A model generated the notes under the pieces. It did not search any database. It was not told the DNA's origin and saw only the letters and a program-made list of their open reading frames with translations. The translations under genes were made by a program, and so were the position numbers. From Thiolapillus brandeum (GTDB lineage Bacteria > Pseudomonadota > Gammaproteobacteria > Chromatiales > Chromatiaceae), in NCBI RefSeq assembly GCF_000828615.1, contig NZ_AP012273.1:1550001-1614000 (forward strand): DNA of 64,000 nt, given 5' to 3'. Positions 46,343-55,735 of this stretch are shown here, piece after piece; position 1 is the first letter of the stretch; every line of letters starts with the position of its first letter.

Positions 46343-47740
46343 GAGCTATGCTCGAAACTGGTGTACGGAGTAATTGAAAAAGGCGGCGTACCTTGCTGAA
46401 ATCGGTTTTTCGGAACTGATGAACAGCAGAGGAGTACGCCACCATGAGCAAAGATAACGTAGTTGCCTTGTCGTCGCCAGAGGAGATTGAGGATCCGTTG
46501 ACCGAGCTGTTACACAACGGCGCCAAGCGACTGATTCAGCAGGCGATCGAGGCAGAACTGGCCGATTTGCTGGCCCGCTACACGGGGGAAGTGGACGAAC
46601 AGGGCCGGCGAACGGTGGTTCGCAATGGCTACCTGCCGGAGCGGGAGATCCTGACCGGCGTGGGTCCGGTGTCGGTCAAGGTGCCGAAGGTTCGCAGCCG
46701 CGGTGAGGAGGCGGTGGTATTTAGATCCTCGCTGGTGCCACCCTACGTGAGGAAGGCCCGTCGGGTAGAGGCAGCCCTGCCCTGGCTGTATTTGAAAGGC
46801 ATCTCGACCGGTCAGATGCAGGAGGCCCTGGAAGTGCTGGTCGGTTCCGAGGCGAAAGGGTTGTCGGCCTCGGTGATTGGTCGCCTGAAACGGGACTGGG
46901 AAGCGGAATATACCGAATGGTGCTGCCGGGATGTGAGCCGGGATCGCTGGGTTTATTGGTGGGCAGACGGCATCTACAGCGGCCTGAGGGCCGAGCGCCA
47001 GAAGCTGTGCGCCCTGGTGATCATCGGGGTCAATGAGCGGGGCGAAAAGCATTTTCTGGCCATTGAGGACGGGATGCGGGAATCCACTCAGAGTTGGCGG
47101 GAGGTACTGCTGGACCTGAAGAAGCGTGGTCTTGAGGAAGCGCCGAAACTGGCCGCGGGAGATGGTGCTCTGGGCTTCTGGGCAGCGCTGGATGAGGTGT
47201 ATCCCGAGACCCGTCATCAGCGCTGCTGGGTGCATAAGACGGCGAACGTGCTGAACTATCTTCCCAAGGGTGTACAGCCCAAGGCGAAGAAGGCGTTGCA
47301 GGAGATCTGGATGGCCGAGAACCGGGCCTCGGCCCACAAGGCCCTCGCTCACTTTGTGAAGACCTACCAAGCCAAGTACCCGAAGGCGGTGGCCTGCCTG
47401 GAGAAGGACCGGGAGGCCCTGCTGGCCTTCTACGATTTCCCGGCCGAGCACTGGGTGCATATTCGGACGACGAATCCGATCGAATCGACTTTTGCCACGA
47501 TCCGTCACCGAACGGACCAGACGAAAGGCTGCGTGAGCCGGAACACCATGCTGGCGATGCTCTACAAGCTGGGGATGAGTGCCGAGAAGCGCTGGCGCAG
47601 GATCCGGGGATTCAATTACCTGGCCAAAATCATCGAGGGTGTAAAATTCAGAGATGGAGTGGAAGAGGAAGTGAACAACGAAACCGACGACAGCAGGAAC
47701 GTCGCCTGATCAGGCTGTACACCAGATTTGACTATAGCTC
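46343..47740 (+). mobile_element. IS256-family insertion sequence, copy 2
   Basis: 1398 bp, same length and ends as copy 1 but in opposite orientation. The flanks (CAATAATAA on the left, CGGAGGTAG on the right) are different, so there is no target duplication. The right end truncates a phage gene II fragment. Confidence 0.95.
46444..47709 (+). CDS. IS256-family transposase
   Basis: 421 residues, intact; same domain order as copy 1. It differs by eye at two residues (DGMREST for DGVREST, LKKRGL for LKKHGL). The start follows GAGGAG. The copies likely moved within this genome recently. Confidence 0.95.
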   Translation: MSKDNVVALSSPEEIEDPLTELLHNGAKRLIQQAIEAELADLLARYTGEVDEQGRRTVVRNGYLPEREILTGVGPVSVKVPKVRSRGEEAVVFRSSLVPPYVRKARRVEAALPWLYLKGISTGQMQEALEVLVGSEAKGLSASVIGRLKRDWEAEYTEWCCRDVSRDRWVYWWADGIYSGLRAERQKLCALVIIGVNERGEKHFLAIEDGMRESTQSWREVLLDLKKRGLEEAPKLAAGDGALGFWAALDEVYPETRHQRCWVHKTANVLNYLPKGVQPKAKKALQEIWMAENRASAHKALAHFVKTYQAKYPKAVACLEKDREALLAFYDFPAEHWVHIRTTNPIESTFATIRHRTDQTKGCVSRNTMLAMLYKLGMSAEKRWRRIRGFNYLAKIIEGVKFRDGVEEEVNNETDDSRNVA

Positions 47741-48046
47741 CGGAGGTAGCCCAAGGTCTTTTAGTACCAGGTTGTAAACTTGAATGCAGTCATCGAAAGT
47801 CTGCAAGCCAAACAGGTTATCAGGTCGTTGCCAGCGGGATGGGTTCCCCTCAACAGATACCTTTGAACCATCACAACGAACGAGCAAATAAGTTGAATAG
47901 GAACCTTCCAATGGCTTGCTATTCGGTGAATCCCGAAGAATCTGACCGGTTTGCAGGTCATATTTTGTAATCATTTCCTTGCCAACGACCGGCAGACCAC
48001 CTTCAGGGTGTTCCTGGGTGACAGAAAGCCAGTCGATAAAGCGCAT
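47741..48046 (-). pseudogene. Filamentous-phage replication protein (gene II/X type), truncated
   Basis: N-terminal 102 codons (MRFIDWLSVTQEHPEGGLP ... GSYSTYLLVRCDGSKVSVEGNPSRW ... NLFGLQTFDDCIQVYNL). This matches the start of inovirus/plasmid replication initiators of the II/X family. IS copy 2 cuts off the rest, including the catalytic part. Divergent from the repressor gene. Confidence 0.75.
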
Positions 48047-48086
48047 TATTAGCCCCTTTTTCCTGTGTGGATATTGGGGGCAAAAT

Positions 48087-48130
48087 TCCGGACGTCCGGA
48101 CTAAGTTCGGGTGTAACAGGAACCCGAACT
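48087..48130. promoter_or_regulatory. Palindromes in the gene II / repressor gap
   Basis: TCCGGACGTCCGGA (48087-48100) is a perfect 14-bp palindrome. AGTTCGGGT ... ACCCGAACT (48104-48112 / 48122-48130) is a perfect nine-base inverted repeat. In filamentous phages this gap holds repressor operators and sometimes the rolling-circle origin hairpin; which one applies is not known. A TATAAT (48245-48250) likely serves the repressor gene. Confidence 0.55.
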
Positions 48131-48281
48131 GGATGCGCTTGTTTTACCTCTACAGTGTTCATCAAAAACCCGTCAATAATCCGATAGGATGAATTTACAA
48201 CACCCGCAAGGGTTAATTCAAGAGAAATGATGAAAAAAGGGGCTTATAATCACCCTACAGAGATAATCAAGGGCCAATATA

Positions 48282-48683
48282 ATGTCTTTAGGGGAAAATA
48301 TAAAGCGTCTGAGAAGGGATAAGGGGTGGACCCAGGGTCAGCTGGCGAGAAGGTCAAATCTCGGCTTAAATCTGATTTCCAAGCTTGAGAGAAATGCTAC
48401 AGATCCGAAAATATCCACTATTTACAAGCTTATAAACGCTTTGGAATGTTCACCGGATGCACTACTCATGGATACATCGAAAGTGGGAACCAATGCTATC
48501 TTGAAGGCCGTTTTGGAAAGAACAATGACGCTCCCAGAGAAGGACAAAGTAACGATCATTGATGTAGTAGACAACTACATTATGGCCAAAGGTATTCAGC
48601 AACAGTTTGCAGAAGGAAATGGCCCCAAAGTACGTGTATGGACAGAAGCACCTGAAGAAATACTCAATAAAGGGGCTGGCTAG
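48282..48683 (+). CDS. Cro/CI-type HTH repressor (phage RstR-like)
   Basis: 133 residues. HTH_3 domain at about 3-58 (GENIKRLRRDKGWTQGQLARRSNL ... ISKLERNATDPKISTIYKL). The rest is a helical C-terminal part. Divergent from gene II as rstR is from rstA in CTX-type phages. Confidence 0.8.
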   Translation: MSLGENIKRLRRDKGWTQGQLARRSNLGLNLISKLERNATDPKISTIYKLINALECSPDALLMDTSKVGTNAILKAVLERTMTLPEKDKVTIIDVVDNYIMAKGIQQQFAEGNGPKVRVWTEAPEEILNKGAG

Positions 48684-48925
48684 CTTTGCTACGCCAGGTT
48701 ACGGCGGAAAAAGATCCTCACATTAGCCAAGGCTTTCCCGCCGCCTTTCGCGCGATCAGGCCACAGTACAATTGCCACCATGGACAGCGCGAATACAGCT
48801 TGAACCATAAATTTGTTTCTGGAAAGGTCTGCAATAGGGATGCTGTTCAGTGCTCAAGCTTCATAGCTTCCACAAGCGCTGGCTCACGCTTGCGCTTGCT
48901 CGATGAACCAGTGGAGTAGTAGCCA

Positions 48926-49354
48926 TTATTTAATCAAGAAAAGTTGAGGGCGCGCAGAAGCGGCGCTAGCGCTTTCCCGCTTTTCTGCGCGCAGCTGCCG
49001 CAGTTCATCTTTCAGCAGTGACAACAGCTGCCGCTCATAGTGAATGGCGAGTAGATGCCCGGGTAAAATGCCGTTCCGGGAAAATCCCGGCGGAAACAAG
49101 TAGCCATTGTGCATTTCCCAGCCATCCCAACCAGACCAAGGAACATGACCAGCCAGGATAGCCATCAGTCGCAATGCAGCCGGTTGCGCTGAATTATCTT
49201 TTTTCCATCGCCGCCAGGTACGAACCGTGACACCACACAGCAAGGCTGCTTGTTCATTAGTCAGTTTTGCGCGGTGTTGCAGTTCATGCAGGGAGGACAA
49301 ATTGTCCACCCAAGTATCTTTCCGAAAGGGGCCAAACGGCTCGCTAGTGCCCAT
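48926..49354 (-). CDS. DUF3653-like phage protein
   Basis: 142 residues. N-terminal HTH-like NEQAALLCGVTVRTWRRWKKDN followed by RLMAILAGHVPWSGWDGWEMHNGYLFPPG, the DUF3653 pattern common near filamentous prophages. C-terminal basic coiled coil. Stops 38 bp before the dif-like site on the outer side. Confidence 0.7.
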   Translation of the reverse strand: MGTSEPFGPFRKDTWVDNLSSLHELQHRAKLTNEQAALLCGVTVRTWRRWKKDNSAQPAALRLMAILAGHVPWSGWDGWEMHNGYLFPPGFSRNGILPGHLLAIHYERQLLSLLKDELRQLRAEKRESASAASARPQLFLIK

Positions 49355-49391
49355 GGTTGCTGGATTCCTGGCCTGGATACTCGAATCGCCA

Positions 49392-49419
49392 ACTACGCAT
49401 AATATATATTATGTTAAAT
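49392..49419 (+). promoter_or_regulatory. dif-like XerCD recombination site
   Basis: 28 bp, matching the gammaproteobacterial dif consensus at 24 of 28 positions: ACTACGCATAAT, then ATATAT (the central hexamer region) and TTATGTTAAAT. It lies beside filamentous phage genes, whose relatives integrate at dif using host XerCD. Confidence 0.8.
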
Positions 49420-49646
49420 AGAATGTTGCGCTCATCTCCCCATGTGTATCAGCATAGTTGTCCCCTCCGACCTACACAGCGTGACGTAATTCCGACTGTT
49501 CTTTCTCCGGATTCAGCCAGACCTGCTCCCCGGGAGTTCTCTGTTTCTGATGTTCACCAATTCAATGGTTAAGGCCGCAATCGAATCTCTTTGGCCATCA
49601 GAAGGTACTTGGCATACAGGTGGTGTCCATGTAAGTACGAGACGCC

Positions 49647-50702
49647 TTATGAGATATATCCTATCTCTATGCGATTACGTCCGGCTGCTTTTGCTTTATA
49701 CAACGCCTGATCTGACGCTTGAATAAGCTGTTCTGCTGTGGCCCCACTGCCACCATGAACAGTACATATACCCATACTTACTGTTACAAAGTCACTAATG
49801 TCTGACTTGGCATGTGGTATCTTAAGATGCGCTATGGCAACACGAATTTTTTCCGCCACCCTCCTTATCTGGGGTTCGTCATTCATTGGAAAAATCATCG
49901 CAAACTCTTCTCCGCCGTATCGCGCAGCCACTTCACCTGTTCTAACAGAATATTCTTCGAGTACTTTGGCAATCATCTTCAGGCACTTATCACCTTGCTG
50001 ATGACCATAGTGATCGTTGTATTGCTTGAAATAATCCACATCCATGAGAAGCAAATTCAGACAATCCGATTGCCGCTTGTTGGCATTCAAGGCATGCTCC
50101 AATTTAGCATCAAAATAGCGGCGATTGGCTATGCCGGTAAGCCCGTCGGTAACCGATAACTGTTGTAGCTGTGAATTGACAGCCAGCAGCTTACGATTTG
50201 CTCTATCCAGATCAGCCTGGATTTGTTGGTTTTCTGCCATGACACGGTCAAGTTCCAACAAAGCCAAATAATTGCGTGTATGCGCGCGAACCCGTGCTAC
50301 CAATTCCTTTGGGTCAGGGTTCTTTACCAAGTAATCATTGGCATATTGAGCAAATGCCCTGGCCTTCATCTCTGCACAATCCTGGCTGGAGAGCATAATG
50401 ACTGGAATGCGTGCAATTTCCTTTACCTTGCGCAATGATCTCAATATTTCGTAACCACTGATATTTGGCATGAGTATGTCCAACAAAATAGTGGTCACTT
50501 TATGTTCAACTGCCAATTGGCAGATCTTCTTCGGGGAGGGGGCGGAACAATAATGGTATTGGATGTTCTTTTCTTCATGAAGAATGCGGCGGATATACTC
50601 AGAAAATATGGGTTGATCATCCACCAGTAATACTACAGATTCTACTGCATTGAGTGCAGCCTCATAATCTTGTTCTTCATTTATATCAAATGGATTATTC
50701 AA
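49647..50702 (-). CDS. wspR: Response regulator diguanylate cyclase (WspR type)
   Basis: 351 residues. Receiver domain with intact acidic pair (LLVDDQ) and phospho-Asp (TILLDILMP), a coiled-coil linker and a GGDEF domain with active GGEEF (ARYGGEEFAMIF). The inhibitory RxxD site is RTGE here. Last gene of the wsp operon. Makes c-di-GMP, driving surface attachment. Confidence 0.93.
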   Translation of the reverse strand: MNNPFDINEEQDYEAALNAVESVVLLVDDQPIFSEYIRRILHEEKNIQYHYCSAPSPKKICQLAVEHKVTTILLDILMPNISGYEILRSLRKVKEIARIPVIMLSSQDCAEMKARAFAQYANDYLVKNPDPKELVARVRAHTRNYLALLELDRVMAENQQIQADLDRANRKLLAVNSQLQQLSVTDGLTGIANRRYFDAKLEHALNANKRQSDCLNLLLMDVDYFKQYNDHYGHQQGDKCLKMIAKVLEEYSVRTGEVAARYGGEEFAMIFPMNDEPQIRRVAEKIRVAIAHLKIPHAKSDISDFVTVSMGICTVHGGSGATAEQLIQASDQALYKAKAAGRNRIEIGYIS

Positions 50703-50706
50703 TTCA

Positions 50707-51642
50707 CTACTCCGTTATCCACTGATTCACCCATTGCACCATCCCTGGAAGATCAAATTGCTGAACGTTGGGACGACGCTGCAATACTGCCCTTGGCATA
50801 GCATCAATCTTACAACTTTCAGGAGTTTGAACTGCAATATTGAAACCTTCTCTTTGCAACGCCAATAAACCTGTCACTCCATCTTCCCCCATACCAGTAA
50901 GGATAGATGCATATCCGCCACCTTGCCAATGAGCTGCGAAAGACATAAACAAATGATCGATGGAAGGATGATAGAAGTTATTGATTTCCGCACTCTGATA
51001 TTGGAAACATCCATTTTCAGTGATACATAATTGCTTATCACCCACTGGTAGGAAAACCCGCCCACCAATGGGTAATGCACCCTCTTCAGCAGCACAAACT
51101 GTCCAGCTCAGCTTTTTGTCCAGCCAGTTAATCAGGTTATATCTAAATTGGGAATCTATGTGCTGCACTACGATAATACTCAGTAAGGGATTGGGAGGCA
51201 GCTGACCCAGCAAGGTACACAACGTTTCTGGACCACCACTAGAGCTACCAATCAGCCAGATTCTGGGTTTTGTTACTTCCTCTGCCTTCTTGTGGGCATA
51301 TTTTGCTACCAAGTTGCACAAATAAGCTTGCTGGTCACTGGCAGGGTTTGGTAAAGAAAACTCGATTACATCCCGAGCTCCAATTCCCATTGCATTGAAA
51401 ACCAGTTCAGTATGTTCACCTATGGCTTCAGTAATCACATACATGGGAGCATCGCTGATATGCCTGATTCTTCGTGCAGCCATGGCTGGATCTTCATTGT
51501 GATAGGCAGCAAGAAGAATAAGATCCGCCTCACCCGCCTGATCAATATCAATTAAGCTCACCGAAGAGCGACAATAATTTGTAACTGTCTCCCCAACCAA
51601 ATCAACGATTCCGGCATGGTTCGCAACAACAAGTAGTTTCAT
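50707..51642 (-). CDS. wspF: CheB-type methylesterase with degenerate receiver (WspF)
   Basis: 311 residues. The C-terminal methylesterase domain keeps GSSSGGPE, VVQHI and GMGEDG. The N-terminal receiver lacks the phospho-Asp: where CheB has LMDLLMP this has LLAAYHN, and the N-terminal acidic pocket reads VVANHAG instead of VNDMP. It overlaps wspE by 4 bp. Confidence 0.9.
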   Translation of the reverse strand: MKLLVVANHAGIVDLVGETVTNYCRSSVSLIDIDQAGEADLILLAAYHNEDPAMAARRIRHISDAPMYVITEAIGEHTELVFNAMGIGARDVIEFSLPNPASDQQAYLCNLVAKYAHKKAEEVTKPRIWLIGSSSGGPETLCTLLGQLPPNPLLSIIVVQHIDSQFRYNLINWLDKKLSWTVCAAEEGALPIGGRVFLPVGDKQLCITENGCFQYQSAEINNFYHPSIDHLFMSFAAHWQGGGYASILTGMGEDGVTGLLALQREGFNIAVQTPESCKIDAMPRAVLQRRPNVQQFDLPGMVQWVNQWITE

Positions 51643-53879
51643 CGCTGGTTAGCCAATTGCGGTTCACCAAGAAATTCTATCACCGCCGATTGTAGTTGCC
51701 CCATCGACAATGCACCCTTGCTAATAAATCGGTCGGCTCCTACTTCCTTTCCCTGCTCACGGCTGTGCTCATCGGACAATGTGGTCAATATGATAATGGG
51801 AACAGATTGAAAGCGCTTTTCGCCGCGTAATTTGCTGATAAGCTGAAAACCATCCATCACTGGCATCTGAATATCACTGATCAGCAAGGCGTAATTTTTT
51901 CTCAACATCTTTTGGTAGCCCTGATGCCCATCCACCGCCACATCAACCTTGAAGCCTAGGGATTGCAGCTGACGCTTCACCAATTCCCGCATTGATAAGG
52001 AATCATCAACATATAATATCTTATTGTTATCAAACACCGGCGCGCTAGCTTTCTGCCTGCTTGTTGCTGATTGTCCTTCTACGATATCCCGGGCCAAACG
52101 CACGCAATCATTTACATCCAACAATAATACCGGCTCCCCTTCGCGAGTAACCATGCCTGCTGCAATACCCGGGATTTTACCCAATCGCTCATCGAGAGGC
52201 TGAACAACCAAACGGGTGTCTTCCCGAAAACTGTCTATTGCTACGGCATAGCGACCAGTAACACCACCGAGCACCAGCAAGGGAAGACGACCACTAATGG
52301 GAATTTCCCTGACACCTGCCAGAAGATCACTGGCAGCCACTACCGGAATGTATTCTTCACCAACCGGCACATGGGGGCGTCCCTCCATATGAAAAAGTTC
52401 TACAGCTTCGCAGAACAACACCTGCTGAATATGGGCAATTTGTGCCGCGTAAAGATATCCACCTATATCCAGCAGCAACACATGCGCCACCGAATGGCTC
52501 AAAGGCAGTTGCAAAATAAAACGGGTACCTGTGGTTTTACCTGGCTCAATACGAACAATGCCTCCCACTTCCTGAATTACGCTACGCACGACATCCAACC
52601 CCACTCCTCGTCCGGAGATGTCACTTACCTCATCACGGGAAGAAAAACCGGGTGAAAACAAATAGTCTCGCACTGCGGCATCAGAAAGTTTGGCCGCTGC
52701 TTCCTTATCCAATAGTTCTTTATCAACAATTTTCTGACGAATAATTTCTGTGTCAATACCAGCACCATCATCTTCAACCACAATCGACAATTGGCCAGCG
52801 CGATGATGCGCACGTAAAATAATAGTACCCTGCTCTTTCTTGCCCCCCGTAATTCGCACTTTTGGTAACTCGATACCATGATCACAGGCGTTTCTTATGA
52901 GATGGTTCAACGGGCTTTCCAGCAACTGTAAAATATCCCGATCAACTGCCGTTTGCTCTCCCTCGATTTGCAAGCGTATGGATTTTCCCAGAGATTGCCC
53001 CAAATCTCTCACCAACCGAGGCAACCCCATAATCCCCTCCTTAAAGGGGCGCATGCGACTTTGCATTACCTGGCGGTTCAAATCGCCAGATAATTTGCTC
53101 ACCCGTCGCCCAAATGCATCAATATCGCTGATGCGTTCATTGGTAAGCTGCAAGGTATGTTGCCCATAAGCCTGAACATCATTCAGAAGACTTTCCAGAT
53201 AGCGATCAAGACCCTGTTGTTCCAGTCCGTCACTTAGCCGACGAATCATACGAAACAGCTTGAACTGTTCGCGTTTAAGTAATTGCATGGACTCGGTAAG
53301 ACGGTTCATCCACTCAACACTAACGACAATTTCGCCAGACAACGACGACACTCGCGCCATACGCTCTGCACTTACACGAACAATGCCGTCCTGTTGAGGC
53401 ATCAACTCCTCTTGCCGCTCATAGGATGGTGAGGGCTGAGAAGCGGGATTCGACGGCTTATACTCACTTTGTGGTATGACTTCCTGCATGGCATGCAGTC
53501 GCTCGATCATGGCGTCTATACGCACATCCGGCTGTTGAATTTCCTGTACCAACTTTTCGTCGCTGGCAAGAGACAGGGATGTGAAATAGTCACTAATTTG
53601 CAGAAGGAAAGTGGTCTGCTCTGCATCAGGCACGATACCTTGTTGCAAGAGCCGAAATACATCCTCCATGGCATGAGCCAGTTCACTGACGCGCATCAGA
53701 TCCACCACTCGGGACGCGCCCTTGATCGAGTGGGCAGCACGCATCATCTGCGCGTACAGTTCGCTATCGGACTCCCCCTGTTCCAGTAGAAGCAAGATCG
53801 ATGCTATTTTCTCATTGTGTAATTGAAGTTCCATGCGAAACAAATCCCACATGGAGAACTGCGTATAGTCTTCACTCAT
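51639..53879 (-). CDS. wspE: Hybrid CheA kinase (WspE)
   Basis: 746 residues. Hpt domain (phospho-His in AAHSIKGASR), dimerisation helices, CheA ATPase (HLIRNACDHGIELP, DDGAGID, SGRGVGLDVV), CheW-like domain and a C-terminal receiver (ILYVDDSLSMREL, LLISDIQMPVMDG). It phosphorylates WspR and WspF. Confidence 0.95.
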   Translation of the reverse strand: MSEDYTQFSMWDLFRMELQLHNEKIASILLLLEQGESDSELYAQMMRAAHSIKGASRVVDLMRVSELAHAMEDVFRLLQQGIVPDAEQTTFLLQISDYFTSLSLASDEKLVQEIQQPDVRIDAMIERLHAMQEVIPQSEYKPSNPASQPSPSYERQEELMPQQDGIVRVSAERMARVSSLSGEIVVSVEWMNRLTESMQLLKREQFKLFRMIRRLSDGLEQQGLDRYLESLLNDVQAYGQHTLQLTNERISDIDAFGRRVSKLSGDLNRQVMQSRMRPFKEGIMGLPRLVRDLGQSLGKSIRLQIEGEQTAVDRDILQLLESPLNHLIRNACDHGIELPKVRITGGKKEQGTIILRAHHRAGQLSIVVEDDGAGIDTEIIRQKIVDKELLDKEAAAKLSDAAVRDYLFSPGFSSRDEVSDISGRGVGLDVVRSVIQEVGGIVRIEPGKTTGTRFILQLPLSHSVAHVLLLDIGGYLYAAQIAHIQQVLFCEAVELFHMEGRPHVPVGEEYIPVVAASDLLAGVREIPISGRLPLLVLGGVTGRYAVAIDSFREDTRLVVQPLDERLGKIPGIAAGMVTREGEPVLLLDVNDCVRLARDIVEGQSATSRQKASAPVFDNNKILYVDDSLSMRELVKRQLQSLGFKVDVAVDGHQGYQKMLRKNYALLISDIQMPVMDGFQLISKLRGEKRFQSVPIIILTTLSDEHSREQGKEVGADRFISKGALSMGQLQSAVIEFLGEPQLANQR

Positions 53880-54564
53880 CGCCGGATATCTGTTGTTGAA
53901 TACGCTCGTTCAGAGAAGAGAAAGACAACAGCAACACCTTATCCTGATGCCAGTCCACTACTGAATCCACATGCTCCATGGTACTGATTGAAGACTGTTC
54001 TGCGTTTTTCTCAATGAGCTTCTTATCGAAGACATATCTTCCAACCACTTCAGATACAGGAAATACCCAGTCATCCCTGTATTTCTGAATCAATACCAGA
54101 CGCTCATAACGAGTCTGTCTATCGGTATCCCAGTTCTTGCGCCCCTGGCGAATATGCAGCAAGGTGCCGAGTGATACCACAATTTTCAAACGCCCATCCA
54201 GGTTTACCATCCCCCTTAAACAGGAAGCCTGACGGTTTGGAAAAGGAAAAATCGTACTCATGACAGTGATTTTTTGTACCAGATTTGAAGGCAAAGCCAC
54301 TAGATCATCTCCCAGACGGAAAATAAACAAAGGCAGCCCATCCGCCACCACATTGGCTTGTTGTTCAGCGGTTGATGCCACTTGCAACCCTGACAACTCA
54401 CTGTTTTGAGGTGGCTGTTGCAACACCTTTCTAGCCATGCCTGAAAAGGCCGGACAATTTCGGCAATGTGCATATTCAGCCAGTCGGGGACAAGGTGCTT
54501 GATCTCTTCGCCAAACACCAATACTGTTCCAGCAGCCAGGCTGTCCTGGCTCAACCGGCATCAT
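53872..54564 (-). CDS. wspD: CheW-like adaptor (WspD)
   Basis: 230 residues from ATG 54564 (MMPVEPGQPGCWNSIGVW). An N-terminal cysteine cluster (CPRLAEYAHCRNCPAF) precedes the CheW fold (LFIFRLGDDLVALPSN, LRGMVNLDGRLKIVVSL). Overlaps both neighbours. Confidence 0.9.
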   Translation of the reverse strand: MMPVEPGQPGCWNSIGVWRRDQAPCPRLAEYAHCRNCPAFSGMARKVLQQPPQNSELSGLQVASTAEQQANVVADGLPLFIFRLGDDLVALPSNLVQKITVMSTIFPFPNRQASCLRGMVNLDGRLKIVVSLGTLLHIRQGRKNWDTDRQTRYERLVLIQKYRDDWVFPVSEVVGRYVFDKKLIEKNAEQSSISTMEHVDSVVDWHQDKVLLLSFSSLNERIQQQISGDE

Positions 54565-55735
54565 TGAATCTTCCAGCTTGCTGATATTGATCCACCCGTT
54601 CTCTGCGCATGGCACAATGCGCCGCATCTTGCAGCCGTCCCTGTGTCAGAAACAATTGTTCCATCAACTGCAAACTCTCTATGGAACCTGGATTCACATA
54701 CAAGTGACGACGAAAACACTGTTCGGCAAGTAGCATCTCTCCATTGGCCATTGCCTCAGCGCCCTGAGCCAAATCGTCTTCCTCTTGCCGATAAGCAGGT
54801 AACTCTGCTACTTCTTTTTTGGAAGATGAAGGCGGCTTGCCGGATGACGTGCTATGTCGCTGCGACGAGAGTATCTTTTTGGGCTTGGCAGATGCTGCTG
54901 TGGGAATAAGTTCGTTATCATCAAGTTGCGCTGATTGCAGATAACAAAAAACAGGAATTCCTGGTGCTACAGTGGATAGTTGAAGAAAACGGCTGACCAA
55001 CCACGCTTCGCTGGGACTTACCACCAGTAACCCACCGGGGTTGAGGTGTAACGCCACTTGCCGCAACACTTGTTCCTGATACTTGGGTGAAAAATAGATC
55101 AGCAGGTTTCTACAAAAAATAATGTCATAATTGCCAATATCTGACATATCCTTATCTGATAAAACATCTCTTTGAAAGAACCTAACCCGGGACATCACGT
55201 CAGCTGCCACCTGATAATGCGTACCGCTTTGTAATATAGCTGTCCCTAAATATTGACGATGTACATCTGAACGTAATGAAGAAGCATTGTATAGTCCATT
55301 TCGTGCAATGCGGATAGCTCGTTCACTGACATCCAGCGCATGGGTTTGATAATCTGTTTTGGCTATTCCTATATGCGAAAGATAAATGGCAAGAGAATAG
55401 GCTTCTTCACCCGTCGAACACCCGAGACTAAGCAGGCGAATAGAACGTCCTTCCCGGGAATATTTTTGATAAAGGCTCAACAAGGGTGTTCGCAATGCCT
55501 GAAAAGAACTGTAATGGCGAAAAAACCAGGTTTCAGGCGTCACCAGACGTTCTACCAAGATTGCCATTTCATGACTGTCGTCAGCCACTTGGCGACAATA
55601 TGCTGCCAGATTCCTACTTTTATGCTCACGCATTCGTTCATCCACAATACTACGTAAACTGACCAAGCTGATGCGTTGTGGATCAAAACCCAGTCGGTCC
55701 TGTAGCAGTTGTTGGAACTCCATCAATGAATTCAT
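54551..55735 (-). CDS. wspC: CheR-type methyltransferase with TPR-like tail (WspC)
   Basis: 394 residues. CheR N-terminal helices (FQQLLQDRLGFDPQRISLVSL), SAM motif LLSLGCSTGEEAYSLAIYL, DIIFCRNLLIYFS, and a C-terminal helical TPR-like tail (about 310-390). Methylates the WspA receptor. Confidence 0.92.
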   Translation of the reverse strand: MNSLMEFQQLLQDRLGFDPQRISLVSLRSIVDERMREHKSRNLAAYCRQVADDSHEMAILVERLVTPETWFFRHYSSFQALRTPLLSLYQKYSREGRSIRLLSLGCSTGEEAYSLAIYLSHIGIAKTDYQTHALDVSERAIRIARNGLYNASSLRSDVHRQYLGTAILQSGTHYQVAADVMSRVRFFQRDVLSDKDMSDIGNYDIIFCRNLLIYFSPKYQEQVLRQVALHLNPGGLLVVSPSEAWLVSRFLQLSTVAPGIPVFCYLQSAQLDDNELIPTAASAKPKKILSSQRHSTSSGKPPSSSKKEVAELPAYRQEEDDLAQGAEAMANGEMLLAEQCFRRHLYVNPGSIESLQLMEQLFLTQGRLQDAAHCAMRRERVDQYQQAGRFNDAG

